Assembly (NCBI RefSeq): GCF_002154225.1
Contig: NZ_MTSE01000004.1
Coordinates: 372,001-436,000 of the forward strand
Origin: Hymenobacter crusticola
GTDB taxonomy: Bacteria; Bacteroidota; Bacteroidia; Cytophagales; Hymenobacteraceae
Direction: 5' to 3'
DNA length: 64,000 nt
Shown here piece by piece: positions 24,286-34,200 of this stretch. Under the pieces are notes generated by a model. It did not search any database. It was not told the origin of the DNA and saw only the letters and a list, made by a program, of their open reading frames with translations. How positions within the stretch are numbered: the first letter of the stretch is position 1; the number at the start of each line of letters is the position of its first letter. A program made the translations under genes and the position numbers.

Positions 24286-26511
24286 TTAGAGCAGCTTGTC
24301 CAGCGTAATTGGAAAGTCGCGGACGCGCTTGCCCGTAGCGTGGTAAATGGCATTGCCAACGGCCGCCGCTACCCCCACGATTCCTATTTCGCCGAGGCCT
24401 TTGGCACCCAGTGGGTTCACGATATCGTCGTGCTCTTCTACGAAAATCACTTCAATATCATGGATGTCAGCGTTGACGGCTACGTGGTACTCGGCGAGGT
24501 TATGGTTCATGAAGCGACCTAGGTTGTGGTCGAGTACACTCTCCTCGTGCAAGGCCATACTAATGCCCCACACCACGCCGCCCAAAATCTGGCTGCGCGC
24601 CGTTTTGGGGCTAATTACGCGGCCACCCGCAATGGCACTTACCACCCGGCGCACGCAGATCTGCCCTAGGTCCTCGTCTACTTCCACCTCCACAAACACC
24701 GCTGAGTGCGAGTTGCGGGCGTATTTCATTTGCTTCAAGAAGTTGGGCAGTGCGGTAGTTTCTTCCTCAATGAAGTTTACCTCGCCTTGGCGCATGGCTT
24801 CAATGATAGAAACGCCAGAGGCATAATCGCCTTTCAGCTGCACTTTGCCTTCTACAAACTCCACATCCTCGAAGCTAGCGCCCGATAGGGGGGAGTTCTT
24901 CATTTTCTTGGCCATCTTAAGCAGCTTCTTGCCAACGGCTTCGCAAGCTTCTTGCACAGCCGTGCCCACCGAGGAAACCGTCCAGGAGCCGCCTTGTAAA
25001 GGCGCTTGAGGCAGGGTCGTATCACCAAGCTTGAAAGTGACATCCTCCAAAGGCAACCCTAGAGTCTCGGCCGCAATCATTGTCATGGCCGTGTAGGTGC
25101 CCGTGCCGATGTCGGCGGTGCCACTACCTACGACCAGTTTGCCATCAATCGATAGGTTAGCTTTAGCAGCGGCTTTCTGCTGCTGTGCATCCCACATACC
25201 AGTCGCCACACCCCAGCCGATGAGCTTGGTGCCCTCGCGAGTGGAGCGAGGTTGTGGTTTGCGCCTAGCCCAGCCAAACTTCTCAGCTCCTTGGTGATAA
25301 CACTCACGCAAGGCTTTGCTAGAGAAGGGCTTGCCTTCAAATTCGTTTTCCTCAGCGTAGTTGATTAGGCGCAGTTCCAGCGGGTCGATGTTGAGCTTAT
25401 AAGAAAGCTCATCGAGGGCGGTTTCCGTGGCAATGATGCCAGTGGCCGCACCCGGAGCGCGCATGTCTAGGGGCGTGTAGAGGTCGAGGTTACGTAAGTA
25501 GTACCCTAGCTTTACATTGTCGCAGTGGTAGAGCATACCCGACCAGTTTACCACGGTTTCGGTGTACTCCTCAAAGCGTGAAGTTTCGGCTAGGGCTTCG
25601 TGCTTAATAGATTGCAACGTGCCATCTTGGGCCGCGCCCAACGCCACTGTTTGTAGCGTGCCTGGGCGGTGCCCAAAGCTAAACATCTGCTGACGCGTGA
25701 GCACTACCCGCACCGACCGCTTCAGTTCCAGCGCCGCCATAACGGCCAGGTAAAGCTGGTACTGGGGCCGTAAGCCCGAGCCAAAGCCGCCACCGATGTA
25801 TGGGTTAATCACACGGGCTTCTTCCTTACTCAAGCCAAACACCTTTGTTACGTAGGTTTGGCTGTTAAAAGCACCTTGCGTTTTATCGTAGATCTTCAAC
25901 TTGCCATCTTCCTCCATGATCACGGTGGAGGCAAACATCTCCATCGGGTTATGGTGTTCGGGCATGTGGAAGTACTCGGCCTCAAACTGTACCTCTGCGT
26001 TTTTAAAGGCTTTATCTGCGTTGCCGCGGTCTTTAGGCGGCACGAAACCTGTTTTGCCCTTGGGCGCTTTGTGACCTTTCGGCTTGCGGCGCAAATTAGT
26101 GTCAGGCTGCTCAGCTTCGTATTCCACCTTCACCAGCGACGCAGCGTAGCGGGCTACTTCAAACGAATCGGCTACTACTAAGCCAATGGGCTGCTGGCTG
26201 AATTTGATCTCAGCGTCGTAGAGTGGCTTGAACGGAGAGCCAGCTACTGAGTCGTCGTCCTTAAACTTGCGGTCGAAGTACGCGGGCCTAGGTGCGTTTT
26301 CGTGGGTGAATATCTGTAGTACGCCATCGAGGCTCAACGCATCGGAGGCATCAATTTTCTTGATCTTGCCTTTAGCAATTGCGCTCGACAGTACGTAGCC
26401 ATACGTTAGGCCAGGGGTGTTGAACTCGGCGGCGTATTTTGCTTCGCCCGTTACTTTGGCGCGACCATCCACGCGGCTGGTCGGCTTCCCAACATAGGTA
26501 GTTGCTGTCAT
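24286..26511 (-). CDS. paoC: aldehyde dehydrogenase molybdopterin-binding subunit (PaoC-like)
   Basis: 741 residues, xanthine-oxidase family large subunit. Domain order: ald_Xan_dh_C (1-120), then the molybdopterin domains with NPYIGGGFGSG, the DMRAPGAATG segment and a QGGSWTVSS loop; the catalytic Glu lies in KGLGEIGIVG near residue 705. The length matches PaoC (YagR), the catalytic subunit of the E. coli periplasmic aldehyde oxidoreductase. Start ATG (26509-26511) overlaps the stop of the FAD subunit by one base. It oxidises aldehydes, often aromatic, using molybdenum-molybdopterin cytosine dinucleotide. No cofactor-insertion chaperone gene (paoD/xdhC-like) lies in the window. Confidence 0.92.
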   Translation of the reverse strand: MTATTYVGKPTSRVDGRAKVTGEAKYAAEFNTPGLTYGYVLSSAIAKGKIKKIDASDALSLDGVLQIFTHENAPRPAYFDRKFKDDDSVAGSPFKPLYDAEIKFSQQPIGLVVADSFEVARYAASLVKVEYEAEQPDTNLRRKPKGHKAPKGKTGFVPPKDRGNADKAFKNAEVQFEAEYFHMPEHHNPMEMFASTVIMEEDGKLKIYDKTQGAFNSQTYVTKVFGLSKEEARVINPYIGGGFGSGLRPQYQLYLAVMAALELKRSVRVVLTRQQMFSFGHRPGTLQTVALGAAQDGTLQSIKHEALAETSRFEEYTETVVNWSGMLYHCDNVKLGYYLRNLDLYTPLDMRAPGAATGIIATETALDELSYKLNIDPLELRLINYAEENEFEGKPFSSKALRECYHQGAEKFGWARRKPQPRSTREGTKLIGWGVATGMWDAQQQKAAAKANLSIDGKLVVGSGTADIGTGTYTAMTMIAAETLGLPLEDVTFKLGDTTLPQAPLQGGSWTVSSVGTAVQEACEAVGKKLLKMAKKMKNSPLSGASFEDVEFVEGKVQLKGDYASGVSIIEAMRQGEVNFIEEETTALPNFLKQMKYARNSHSAVFVEVEVDEDLGQICVRRVVSAIAGGRVISPKTARSQILGGVVWGISMALHEESVLDHNLGRFMNHNLAEYHVAVNADIHDIEVIFVEEHDDIVNPLGAKGLGEIGIVGVAAAVGNAIYHATGKRVRDFPITLDKLL

Positions 26512-27503
26512 TATTTCTTTTTCATTTCAGTGGCCATCACCAGCGCCCGCACGATGGCGCGGTGTGCTAGCTCAATCTTGAATGTGTTGGAGCCGAAGCC
26601 CTTCGCGCCTTGCAGCAGCGCATCAGCCACTTTGCGGAAGTTTTCCTTCGTGGCTTTCTGGCCTTTCAATAAGGCTTCTGCTTCGGGCTTGCGCCAAGGC
26701 TTGTGAGCTACCCCACCAAGCGCCACACGGGCTTCCCGAACCGTATCGCCATCCAAATCGAGGCCCACGGCAACGGATACCAGCGCAAAGGCATAGCTAG
26801 CTCGGTCGCGCAGCTTGAGGTAGGTGTAGTTTTTGGCAAATCCTTCCGCTGGTAAGTCAATGCTGGTCACGATTTCGCCGGTTTTCACGGTGTTGTCGTA
26901 CTGCGGCTCGTTACCGGGGAGGCGGTGGAAATCCTCGAACTTGATTTGCCGCTCGCCCTCTGGGCCCTTCACATTCACTACAGCATCTAGGGCTGCCAAG
27001 GCCACGCACATATCACTGGGGTGCGTGGCAATGCATTGCTCACTGGTACCTAGGATGGCGTGAATGCGGTTGTAGCCGTTGATGGCGGAGCATCCTGAGC
27101 CAGGCTCGCGCTTGTTGCAGGGCGTAGCCGTGTCGTAGAAGTAGTAGCAGCGGGTGCGCTGAAACAAGTTGCCGCCGTCGGTGGCCATGTTGCGCAGCTG
27201 GGCCGAAGCACCCGCCAAAATCGTTTTGGAGAGCAGCGGATATCGCTCTATCACTTCGGGGTGGTAGGCCGTATCGGCGTTGCTCACGAGCGCACCTAGG
27301 CGTAGGCCACCTTCGGGGTTGCTTTCCACTTGCTGCAAAGGCAAACGCGTGATGTCCACTAGGCGGTCGGGACGCTCCACGTTCTCCTTCATCAAGTCCA
27401 GAATATTGGTGCCGCCAGCAATAAACTTAGCCGCTTTATCCTGCGTGACTTCGCGTACGGCGGTATCCACCTCTTGGGCGCGGGTATAGGAAAAACTGTT
27501 CAT
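26511..27503 (-). CDS. paoB: aldehyde dehydrogenase FAD-binding subunit with 4Fe-4S insert (PaoB-like)
   Basis: 330 residues. FAD_binding_5 domain with AGGTNILDLMK (about 30-40) and the ATDGGNLFQRTRC loop; the C-terminal CO dehydrogenase flavoprotein domain follows. The segment CYYFYDTATPCNK...GSGC...QC supplies four Cys in the spacing of the extra 4Fe-4S cluster known in E. coli PaoB, which distinguishes this branch from xanthine dehydrogenases. It passes electrons between the 2Fe-2S subunit and FAD. One-base overlap with paoC, 3 bases downstream of paoA. Confidence 0.92.
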   Translation of the reverse strand: MNSFSYTRAQEVDTAVREVTQDKAAKFIAGGTNILDLMKENVERPDRLVDITRLPLQQVESNPEGGLRLGALVSNADTAYHPEVIERYPLLSKTILAGASAQLRNMATDGGNLFQRTRCYYFYDTATPCNKREPGSGCSAINGYNRIHAILGTSEQCIATHPSDMCVALAALDAVVNVKGPEGERQIKFEDFHRLPGNEPQYDNTVKTGEIVTSIDLPAEGFAKNYTYLKLRDRASYAFALVSVAVGLDLDGDTVREARVALGGVAHKPWRKPEAEALLKGQKATKENFRKVADALLQGAKGFGSNTFKIELAHRAIVRALVMATEMKKK

Positions 27504-27506
27504 CGT

Positions 27507-28037
27507 TTATTGGTTAGGCTGGCACACTTTCAGGGCTTGCTCTACGGCAGCCACAATTCCGGGGTAAGCACCACAGCGGCAGATGTTTCCGCTCATCAGC
27601 TCGCGGATGTCGTCGGTGGTTTTGGCGTGGCCTTCGTTGATCAGACCCACGGCCGAGCAGATTTGGCCCGGCGTGCAGTAGCCACACTGGAAAGCATCGT
27701 GCTCAATGAACGCCTCCTGCACCGGGTGCAGCTGGTCGCCCTTGCTCAAACCTTCCACCGTAGTGATTTCGCAGCCGTCTTTCATCACGGCCAGCGTCAG
27801 GCAGGAGTTGATGCGTTTGCCATCCACTAGCACGGTACAAGCGCCGCACTGACCATGGTCGCAGCCTTTCTTAGTGCCGGTTAGGTCGAGGTATTCACGC
27901 AGAAGGTCGAGCAGAGAAGTCCAGGGTGCTACCTCTAGCTGTTTTTCGGCACCGTTGATAGTCAGCGTCACACGCTGGAGTGGGGGTAGGCCTACAGCCA
28001 CATCGCCGATTGGTTCGGTTAAAACTTTGCTGCTCAT
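27507..28037 (-). CDS. paoA: aldehyde dehydrogenase 2Fe-2S subunit (PaoA-like)
   Basis: 176 residues. The plant-type 2Fe-2S cluster is held by GCDHGQCGACTVL with a further Cys in INSC; the second cluster by CGYCTPG and CRCGAYPG, the usual two-domain arrangement. The E. coli homologue has a Tat leader that takes the complex to the periplasm; here the N-terminus (MSSKVLTEPIGDVAVGLPP) has no twin-Arg or hydrophobic stretch, so this complex is probably cytosolic. First gene of the paoABC operon on the minus strand. Confidence 0.92.
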   Translation of the reverse strand: MSSKVLTEPIGDVAVGLPPLQRVTLTINGAEKQLEVAPWTSLLDLLREYLDLTGTKKGCDHGQCGACTVLVDGKRINSCLTLAVMKDGCEITTVEGLSKGDQLHPVQEAFIEHDAFQCGYCTPGQICSAVGLINEGHAKTTDDIRELMSGNICRCGAYPGIVAAVEQALKVCQPNQ

Positions 28038-28472
28038 AGAGCAATAGATTAAGTAGGTGGTTGGATATTGACAGATGCAATACTGTGCAGCAAAAGCTGG
28101 CTAACTTGCAGCTAGCCGCGACTGAATGACGTACACGCCAGCTGATTGCTAGCGGTGCTACTACACACGAATTGAACTCGGTTGTACGACCCCCTACACT
28201 ACTTAGTTAACTAGATTAATTCTAATAAAGCAGGATGTATCTAGCTGATACACCGCTGTATGCATTATAATATAACGAATCCTACCACAGCGTGGCGTAA
28301 CCGGACAATAGCCTAAGCGAATGGGGGCTAGCGGCTTACCTAAGCTCAGCGATGCTCCCTAGGCTATTCGGTGCGGCTGAAGAAGCCAAATAGGGTAGGT
28401 GTTGGTTAAAAGCTAGGGCGCTGCGTGGTTATTTTACCTGATTGGGAATGCTCTGAGCAGGAACTAACTAGG
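28038..28472. other. 435-base intergenic region upstream of paoABC
   Basis: Should contain the paoABC promoter. A short inverted repeat TGTATC/GATACA (28236-28241 and 28247-28252) is the only structure noted; no gene is seen. Confidence 0.4.
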
Positions 28473-28913
28473 TTACGGGGCTGGGGTACCTAGGTAGCGT
28501 TGGGCCGGAAACCACTGCTCGCAGTAACGCAGCCATTGGTGCGCCCCGATTAGCTCGTCGAAAACAGCAGCTAAGGGCGTTTTCGTCAATCCTACTGCTT
28601 GGTCGGCATACAAACGGCACTCCAGCGAGGGTGATAATACCCAGGCAATATATTGTAGACCCGCTTCGGCTAGGCGCGGCATAGCGTCCTGCGCTACCCA
28701 TTCGGAAAAGTACCAAGTAGCTCCTATAACGTTGGAATTGTCGTTCAAAATCTTGCGGCAAGGAGTCTGTTGCAAGCAAGTCAGAAGACGTTCAACGCCC
28801 TCCTTAATCTGCGTGTTACCTAGCTCACCTTGCCAATCAGCATACAGCCATTGATTTTCCTCGTCGTACGAAATGATCAGAGGATCTGACTCAATTAGGG
28901 TAGAAAGGCTCAT
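28473..28913 (-). CDS. STAS/SEC14-like hypothetical protein
   Basis: 146 residues, Trp/Tyr-rich: LYADWQGELGNTQIKEGVERLL near the start, then KILNDNSNVIGATWYFSEWV and LQYIAWVLSP. The pattern of a strand pair, a helix and a central ILNDNS strand end resembles the SpoIIAA/STAS-like small proteins common in Hymenobacter and relatives, whose function is unknown. No signal peptide. It stands alone on the minus strand. Assignment rests on resemblance only. Confidence 0.6.
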   Translation of the reverse strand: MSLSTLIESDPLIISYDEENQWLYADWQGELGNTQIKEGVERLLTCLQQTPCRKILNDNSNVIGATWYFSEWVAQDAMPRLAEAGLQYIAWVLSPSLECRLYADQAVGLTKTPLAAVFDELIGAHQWLRYCEQWFPAQRYLGTPAP

Positions 28914-29501
28914 TTCCGAAATCTGTGATGCGTGTTGAGAAACAATAGCCTGCCAAAAGCTTTGCTGCCCTAGGGCTGAATAGCCTTGCTCTTCACAAGC
29001 TATAGACGTAACTAGTTGTGTTCGGTTCTATTGTGAAAAACGTTTTATTGACTAAGAAGGCCTTTTCGTGGGCTCTAACTAGCAGAAATAAAGAAAGCGC
29101 TATTGGCTAAGCCGGCTCGATCTGATGAAACAAAGAATGCTTTTGACTATGAACATAAGGATCCGATTGCCGATCAAATTTCACTGAACTATGTCAATTG
29201 ATCAGGTTTCGGGACGTTCTGTGGAAATATAAGAATGAAAAGTTGATTGTACATTTTTCCGATGGCTACTTAGCCTTGCAAAGTATAGGATGACCAGAAC
29301 GACCCTAAGAGTGCAGGAAGGTTTGGCCAGCGCAAGCAGCATTCTTTGTAGCTTCAAGTCTGAACTTTTGGAAGCACTACGCAGTGCCTTGCGTTACGCT
29401 AGCTAGGTAGTAACTGAAAGAATCGAGCATTCTCAGACCAAGGCTAACGTGCGCGAAACCATGCACCAACAGGTAGCTGCACCAGAAAAAGTATTTGTAA
29501 A
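28914..29501. other. 588-base intergenic region
   Basis: Lies between the divergent STAS-like and GH43-like genes. A single AAAACGTTTT core (29037-29046) resembles the LacI/cre-like sites but is 456 bases from the GH43-like start. No coding frame or hairpin was convincing. Confidence 0.4.
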
Positions 29502-30581
29502 ATGCTGACGCGCAGAGATTTTATAGCCAGTCTGACTTTAGCACCATTCGCCCGGGTTGCGACTGGCTTCGCCGGCAAGCGGCTGTTAGATTTTCCTAAA
29601 AGCAGCTTGTCGAAGTTCAGCAAGCACCTGCACCCAATTGGGCGAGTGTTGGAAATGCCCGACTGGTACGTGTGGTGCAACAGCCCCATCTACGGACCCG
29701 ATGGTAAGGTGCACGTGTTTTTTTCGCGCTGGCTGGCCAAACGGGGCATGGGCGGCTGGATCAACAGCTCGGAAATTGCGCACGCCATCGGCGATTCTCC
29801 TGCGGGTCCTTTTCAGTACGTCGAAACCGTGCTGGCCCCACGTGGCCCTGGCTTTTGGGACGCTACTACGTGCCATAATCCGCATATCCAGTTTGTGGAT
29901 GGCAAGTACTGCCTGTTTTTTATGGGCAACTCCAATGGCAAGACCGACACCAAGCGCATCGGCCTAGCTACCGCTGATTCGCTCAATGGACCTTGGAAAC
30001 GCCCTGATCAGCCCTTGCTTCTGCCCGGCGAAACGGGCGCCTGGGATGATCATTGCACGACCAACCCCGCCTTCGTGAAGCACCCGAACGGGCAATACTG
30101 GCTGTACTACAAATCGTGGAACACCGCCGACTATGTGAATGCAACAGATCCAGTCATTCGAGGCAATCGCAAGTACGGTCTTGCGATTGCCGATCAACTT
30201 GAAGGACCCTACGTGAAATATGCGGGCAACCCGGTAATTGATTTCTCTAAGCAGGGCAATAACAAGCAGTTTGAGGATGCCTACGTCTGGCGCCAGCACA
30301 ACAAGTTTCACATGCTGGCGCGCGACATGGGCGTGTATAACCAAGAGGTCGGCCTCTACCTAGAATCGGATGATGGCAAGAAATGGGATTATCCGCTGAT
30401 TGCCTTTCTGCCCGTGCGCGATTACGTGCAGGAGCCACCCGCGCCCGCTAACCTAAAGCGATATGGCCGCTTAGAGCGTCCGCAGCTATTGATGCGCAAT
30501 GGGAAGCCCGAGTATATGTTCTGCGCTTCGCAAGGTGGGAAAGCCATGACGGCTTCTTCGTTTGTGTTCAAGATCAGCTAA
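29502..30581 (+). CDS. GH43/GH117-like five-bladed beta-propeller glycosidase, exported
   Basis: 359 residues. A Tat-like leader (LTRRDFIASLTLAPFA) suggests export. The body has propeller repeats of the GH32/43/62/68/117 fold: NSPIYGPDGKVHVFFSRW, TCHNPHIQFVDGKYCLFFMG, DDHCTTNPAFVKHPNGQYWLYY and FEDAYVWRQHNKFHML; the Asp and Glu residues in these blade starts are candidate catalytic residues. Often annotated only as glycoside hydrolase family protein. It precedes carbohydrate island 2 on the same strand, so it may take part in the same sugar breakdown, but 700 bases separate it from susC. Confidence 0.75.
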   Translation: MLTRRDFIASLTLAPFARVATGFAGKRLLDFPKSSLSKFSKHLHPIGRVLEMPDWYVWCNSPIYGPDGKVHVFFSRWLAKRGMGGWINSSEIAHAIGDSPAGPFQYVETVLAPRGPGFWDATTCHNPHIQFVDGKYCLFFMGNSNGKTDTKRIGLATADSLNGPWKRPDQPLLLPGETGAWDDHCTTNPAFVKHPNGQYWLYYKSWNTADYVNATDPVIRGNRKYGLAIADQLEGPYVKYAGNPVIDFSKQGNNKQFEDAYVWRQHNKFHMLARDMGVYNQEVGLYLESDDGKKWDYPLIAFLPVRDYVQEPPAPANLKRYGRLERPQLLMRNGKPEYMFCASQGGKAMTASSFVFKIS

Positions 30582-30744
30582 ACGCTAGGTGTAGCGCTGT
30601 ATGGCACAACAGCAAAAAACTCAGCAGCAGGAGAGTGCGGGAAGGATTAGCAAGGTGACTAGTTCAGCTTTGCGCTACGAGAAACAGCCTAGTCTCTCTA
30701 CCAGTTAAGTTGCCAGGTTGTCAACGATTATGATTTTTGATGGA

Positions 30745-30769
30745 CAAACGTTTGCATTGCAAACGTTTC
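30745..30769. promoter_or_regulatory. tandem LacI/cre-like operators upstream of island 2
   Basis: CAAACGTTTG (30745-30754, perfect palindrome) and GCAAACGTTTC (30759-30769) share the core AAACGTTT; their centres are 15 bases apart. They lie 49-73 bases before the small protein and about 515 bases before susC. Confidence 0.6.
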
Positions 30770-30817
30770 CGTGAAATCTTCTTAAATTGTAGCCCGGTTT
30801 TTCTCTTTTGCAGACGT

Positions 30818-31063
30818 ATGAAGCTTCTTCCTGCCTTTGTTATCTTCTTGCTCACGTGGGGCAGTTATCTGCTGCAGCCAGTTACTACGAACGTAACCAA
30901 AGTGACCCTAGCTGGATGCAGATCTGGAGCTGATGGAAGAGTACTGAACAAGCCCAAAGCACAAGCAGCCACTGCTGCCACGAAGAAAGACGGCACCAGC
31001 ATAGGTGACGCCGCAGATAAAGAGGCTTTCGCCGTTCTGAGCAGCCCCAATGTAAAACAATAA
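30818..31063 (+). CDS. small exported protein, unknown
   Basis: 81 residues from the ATG at 30818; a longer frame from 30737 would begin inside the operator and is less likely. Residues 1-22 are a signal peptide or membrane anchor (MKLLPAFVIFLLTWGSYLLQ); the rest is small, polar and low complexity (AQAATAATKKDGT). No known family. It sits directly downstream of the tandem operators, so it may be co-regulated with or co-transcribed into susC of island 2. Confidence 0.45.
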   Translation: MKLLPAFVIFLLTWGSYLLQPVTTNVTKVTLAGCRSGADGRVLNKPKAQAATAATKKDGTSIGDAADKEAFAVLSSPNVKQ

Positions 31064-31282
31064 AGCACTGCGTAGCCAGACGAGAAGTGAGGTCTGGCTC
31101 CTGCCCCCGAACCTAGCTACCGCTGCGCTAACCGAATGCTCGGGAACTTCTTACCCATGTGCAAAGAGGCCGCTGCAATCCACCTAACCGGCACTCTACA
31201 GGAGGGTTTGCCTAGGTTCGAAAGCTAGTTTAGAATTATCCCACCCAGTCTTCCTCACGCTCACCTATTATCCCCTTACCCC

Positions 31283-34200
31283 ATGAAGAAAACCTATAAC
31301 TGGCGACGTGGTCAGCCGGTAGCGCTTGCCGCGCTGCTACTGCTGGCTAATCCTGCAGTCAGCTCCCTACAAGCTCGCCCATTTGCCAAGGCCGTTGCCG
31401 AGTGGCAATTGACGGGCCGGGTCGTTTCGGCCAATAACGAGGGCTTGCCTGGCGTGACTGTAGTGGTAAAAGGTACCACCAATGGTACGACCACGGGCGC
31501 CGACGGCGGCTTTACGCTATCAGTACCGGAAACGGCTGGGTCGTTGGTTTTCAGCTACATCGGTTATCAAACGCAGGAACGCAAGTTCTCAGGTGCCGAA
31601 ACGTTGACCATCAAGTTAGTAGAAGATACAAAAGCGTTGGACGAGGTAGTAGTGGTAGGCTACGGCACCCAGAAAAAGGGCGACGTGACCGGAGCTATAG
31701 CTTCCTTTAACGCTGAAAAGCTACAAGAGCGGCCACTTGCTCGCGTCGATCAAGCGCTAGTAGGGCAGCTAGCTGGCGTGCAGGTGAAGCAGACGACTGG
31801 CGTACCGGGCCGTGGCTTTAGCGTGCAGGTGCGTGGCGCTGGCTCTATCACAGCCAATAATGAGCCTTTGTACGTGATTGATGGCTTCCCGCTAGAGGCA
31901 GCTGCTCAAAATGCCTCTGGCCGTTTCGGCAGTGGCAGTCCGCTGGATAATATCAACCCCAATGACATCGAAAACATTGAGGTGTTGAAGGATGCTGCGG
32001 CCGCCGCTATTTACGGTTCGCGGGCAGCCAACGGCGTCGTGCTGATTACCACCAAACGGGGCAAATCGGGCAAGCCGAAGATCAACTTGAACACCTACGC
32101 AGGCTTCACCCAAGCCGTGCGAAAGCTCGATATGCTCAACGCCGATGAGTGGATTGACCGCTCCGTTGAGATTATCAATGCCAACTGGGTAAACTCTGGC
32201 CCTGGGCGCCTTGCTACCCAAACCACAACCGAACGGCAGGCTGCGTTGAAGGTAACGACCATCGACCCCAAGTATATGATTGATGACCGGTGGCTACAGC
32301 CTGGTCATCCAGGATTGGACTTCGTAGACTGGCAAAAGGAAGCCTTCCGCACTGGTTTCACGCAGGATGTGCAGCTCGCCGCCAGCGGAGCTAGTGATTT
32401 TGTAAACTATTACGTTTCTGGTGATTACCTGAAACAGGATGGCATGGTGATCGGCCTAGGGTACAAGCGATACTCGGCCCGGGCGAACGTAGAGGTGAAA
32501 GCCAGTGACAAGTTCAAGTTCGGCTTGAACATCTCGCCCTCGTACTCCATTACCAATGACCCTGGTGTGGAAGGCAAGGACAACCTGCTCCACTTGGTGG
32601 TAACTAGCTCGCCGGTAGTGGAAAGTACGGCTGGCCTGAACACCAATACGGGCAACTTCACTTATTATAACTGGGGCACAACGCGCAACAGCCCACTTCG
32701 GCTGCTGCAAAACTCGATTGGTGACACCCGAACCTTCCGGACCCTAGGTACTATTTACGGTGAATTCCAGATTGTTAAGGGGCTAGCTCTGCGCTCGACG
32801 GCCAACATCGACAACACCGATGCGGAGTCGAAATCGTATACGCCAGCTTTCGTAAATGGTAGCCTAGGTAGTCGCCAAGCGGCGGGCTCCTATAGCGGCT
32901 TCCGCAAGCAGACGTTCGTAAACGAAAACACGCTGACGTATAGCAAAACCTTGGGTGGCAAGCACGACATCACGGGCCTAGCTGGTTATTCCTACAACTT
33001 CACCAAGCTATACGCGCAAGCACTTTCTGCTACGGGTGGTTTCGTCAACCAAGCTGTGACCACGCTAAATGCGGCGACGAACATCAGCGGCACGGGCAGC
33101 AACTACACCACTGAGACGCAAAGTGCGCTGATTTCGTACTTCGGCCGTGTGCAATACGCCTACGCCGGCAAGTACCTGCTGTCGGCCAGCATCCGCCGCG
33201 ACGGTTCTTCCCGCTTTGGCGAGAATACCAAGTTTGGCGTGTTCCCCGCCGCCTCGTTGGGCTGGCGCATTTCGCAGGAAAGCTTCATGCAGGGCATCAC
33301 GCCCATCAGCGACTTGAAGCTGCGGGCTAGCCTAGGTTACTCCGGCAATAACGGCATCGGCGACTACAGCAGCATCGCGACCCTCGGTATCTACAACTAT
33401 ACCTTTGGCGGCGCTCAGGCAAGCGGGCAGGCGCCTAACCGGGTGAACAACCCTGATCTGAAGTGGGAAAGATCCCGCACATATGATGTTGGCTTTGACT
33501 TTGGCGTGCTCAAAAACCGTCTGACGGGCTCGTTTGACTACTACACCAAAACCAGCAAAGATCTGCTGCTCAACATTCCGGTGCTGTCAGCCGCTGGTTT
33601 CAGCACGCAGCTAACGAACATCGGCGAAGTAGTGAACCGCGGTCTGGAACTGGAGCTAACCAGCCACAACTTAGTGGGGGCGTTCCAATGGAATACTTCC
33701 GTGAACGTGAGCCACAACTCTAATAAAGTAGTGCACCTAGGCGTAGGCGACGCTCCAATTGAGATTGTGTCTGCGTACGACATTCCGAACAACATCCTGA
33801 AAGTCGGGCAGCCGCTCTACAGCATCTATGTGGTGAAGCAAAATGGCATCCTGTCGCAGAGTGATATTGACGGGGGCGCAGCGCTCTATGGCTCCGAAAC
33901 GGTAGGTGACCCGAAATATGTGGACGCTAACGGAGACGGCAAAATTGATCCAAACGACCGCCAGATCGTTGGGCACCCAAACCCGAATTATATCTGGGGT
34001 GTTACCAACAGCTTCCGTTACAAAGGTTTTGACCTAAGCGTACTGGTGCAAGGACAGAATGGCGGTTCCATTTACTCGCTGTTTGGGCGGGCCGTAGACC
34101 GCACGGGCACTGGGCAAGTAGATAACGTGCTCGGTTTGTACCGCGACCGGTGGCGCTCCCCCGAAGATCCAGGTGCTGGCCAGCGCGGCAAGGCGTATTC

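Larger units (their letters stand above)
30582..31282. other. intergenic region upstream of island 2
   Basis: 701 bases between the GH43-like gene and susC of island 2. It contains tandem LacI/cre-like operators (30745-30769) and a small exported-protein frame (30818-31063). The 219 bases before susC hold no further coding frame. Confidence 0.45.

Noticed and set aside
29037..29046. AAAACGTTTT as a fifth LacI/cre-like operator
   Set aside because: Single copy, 456 bases from the nearest start on that strand, and lacking the flanking GC bases of the other sites.
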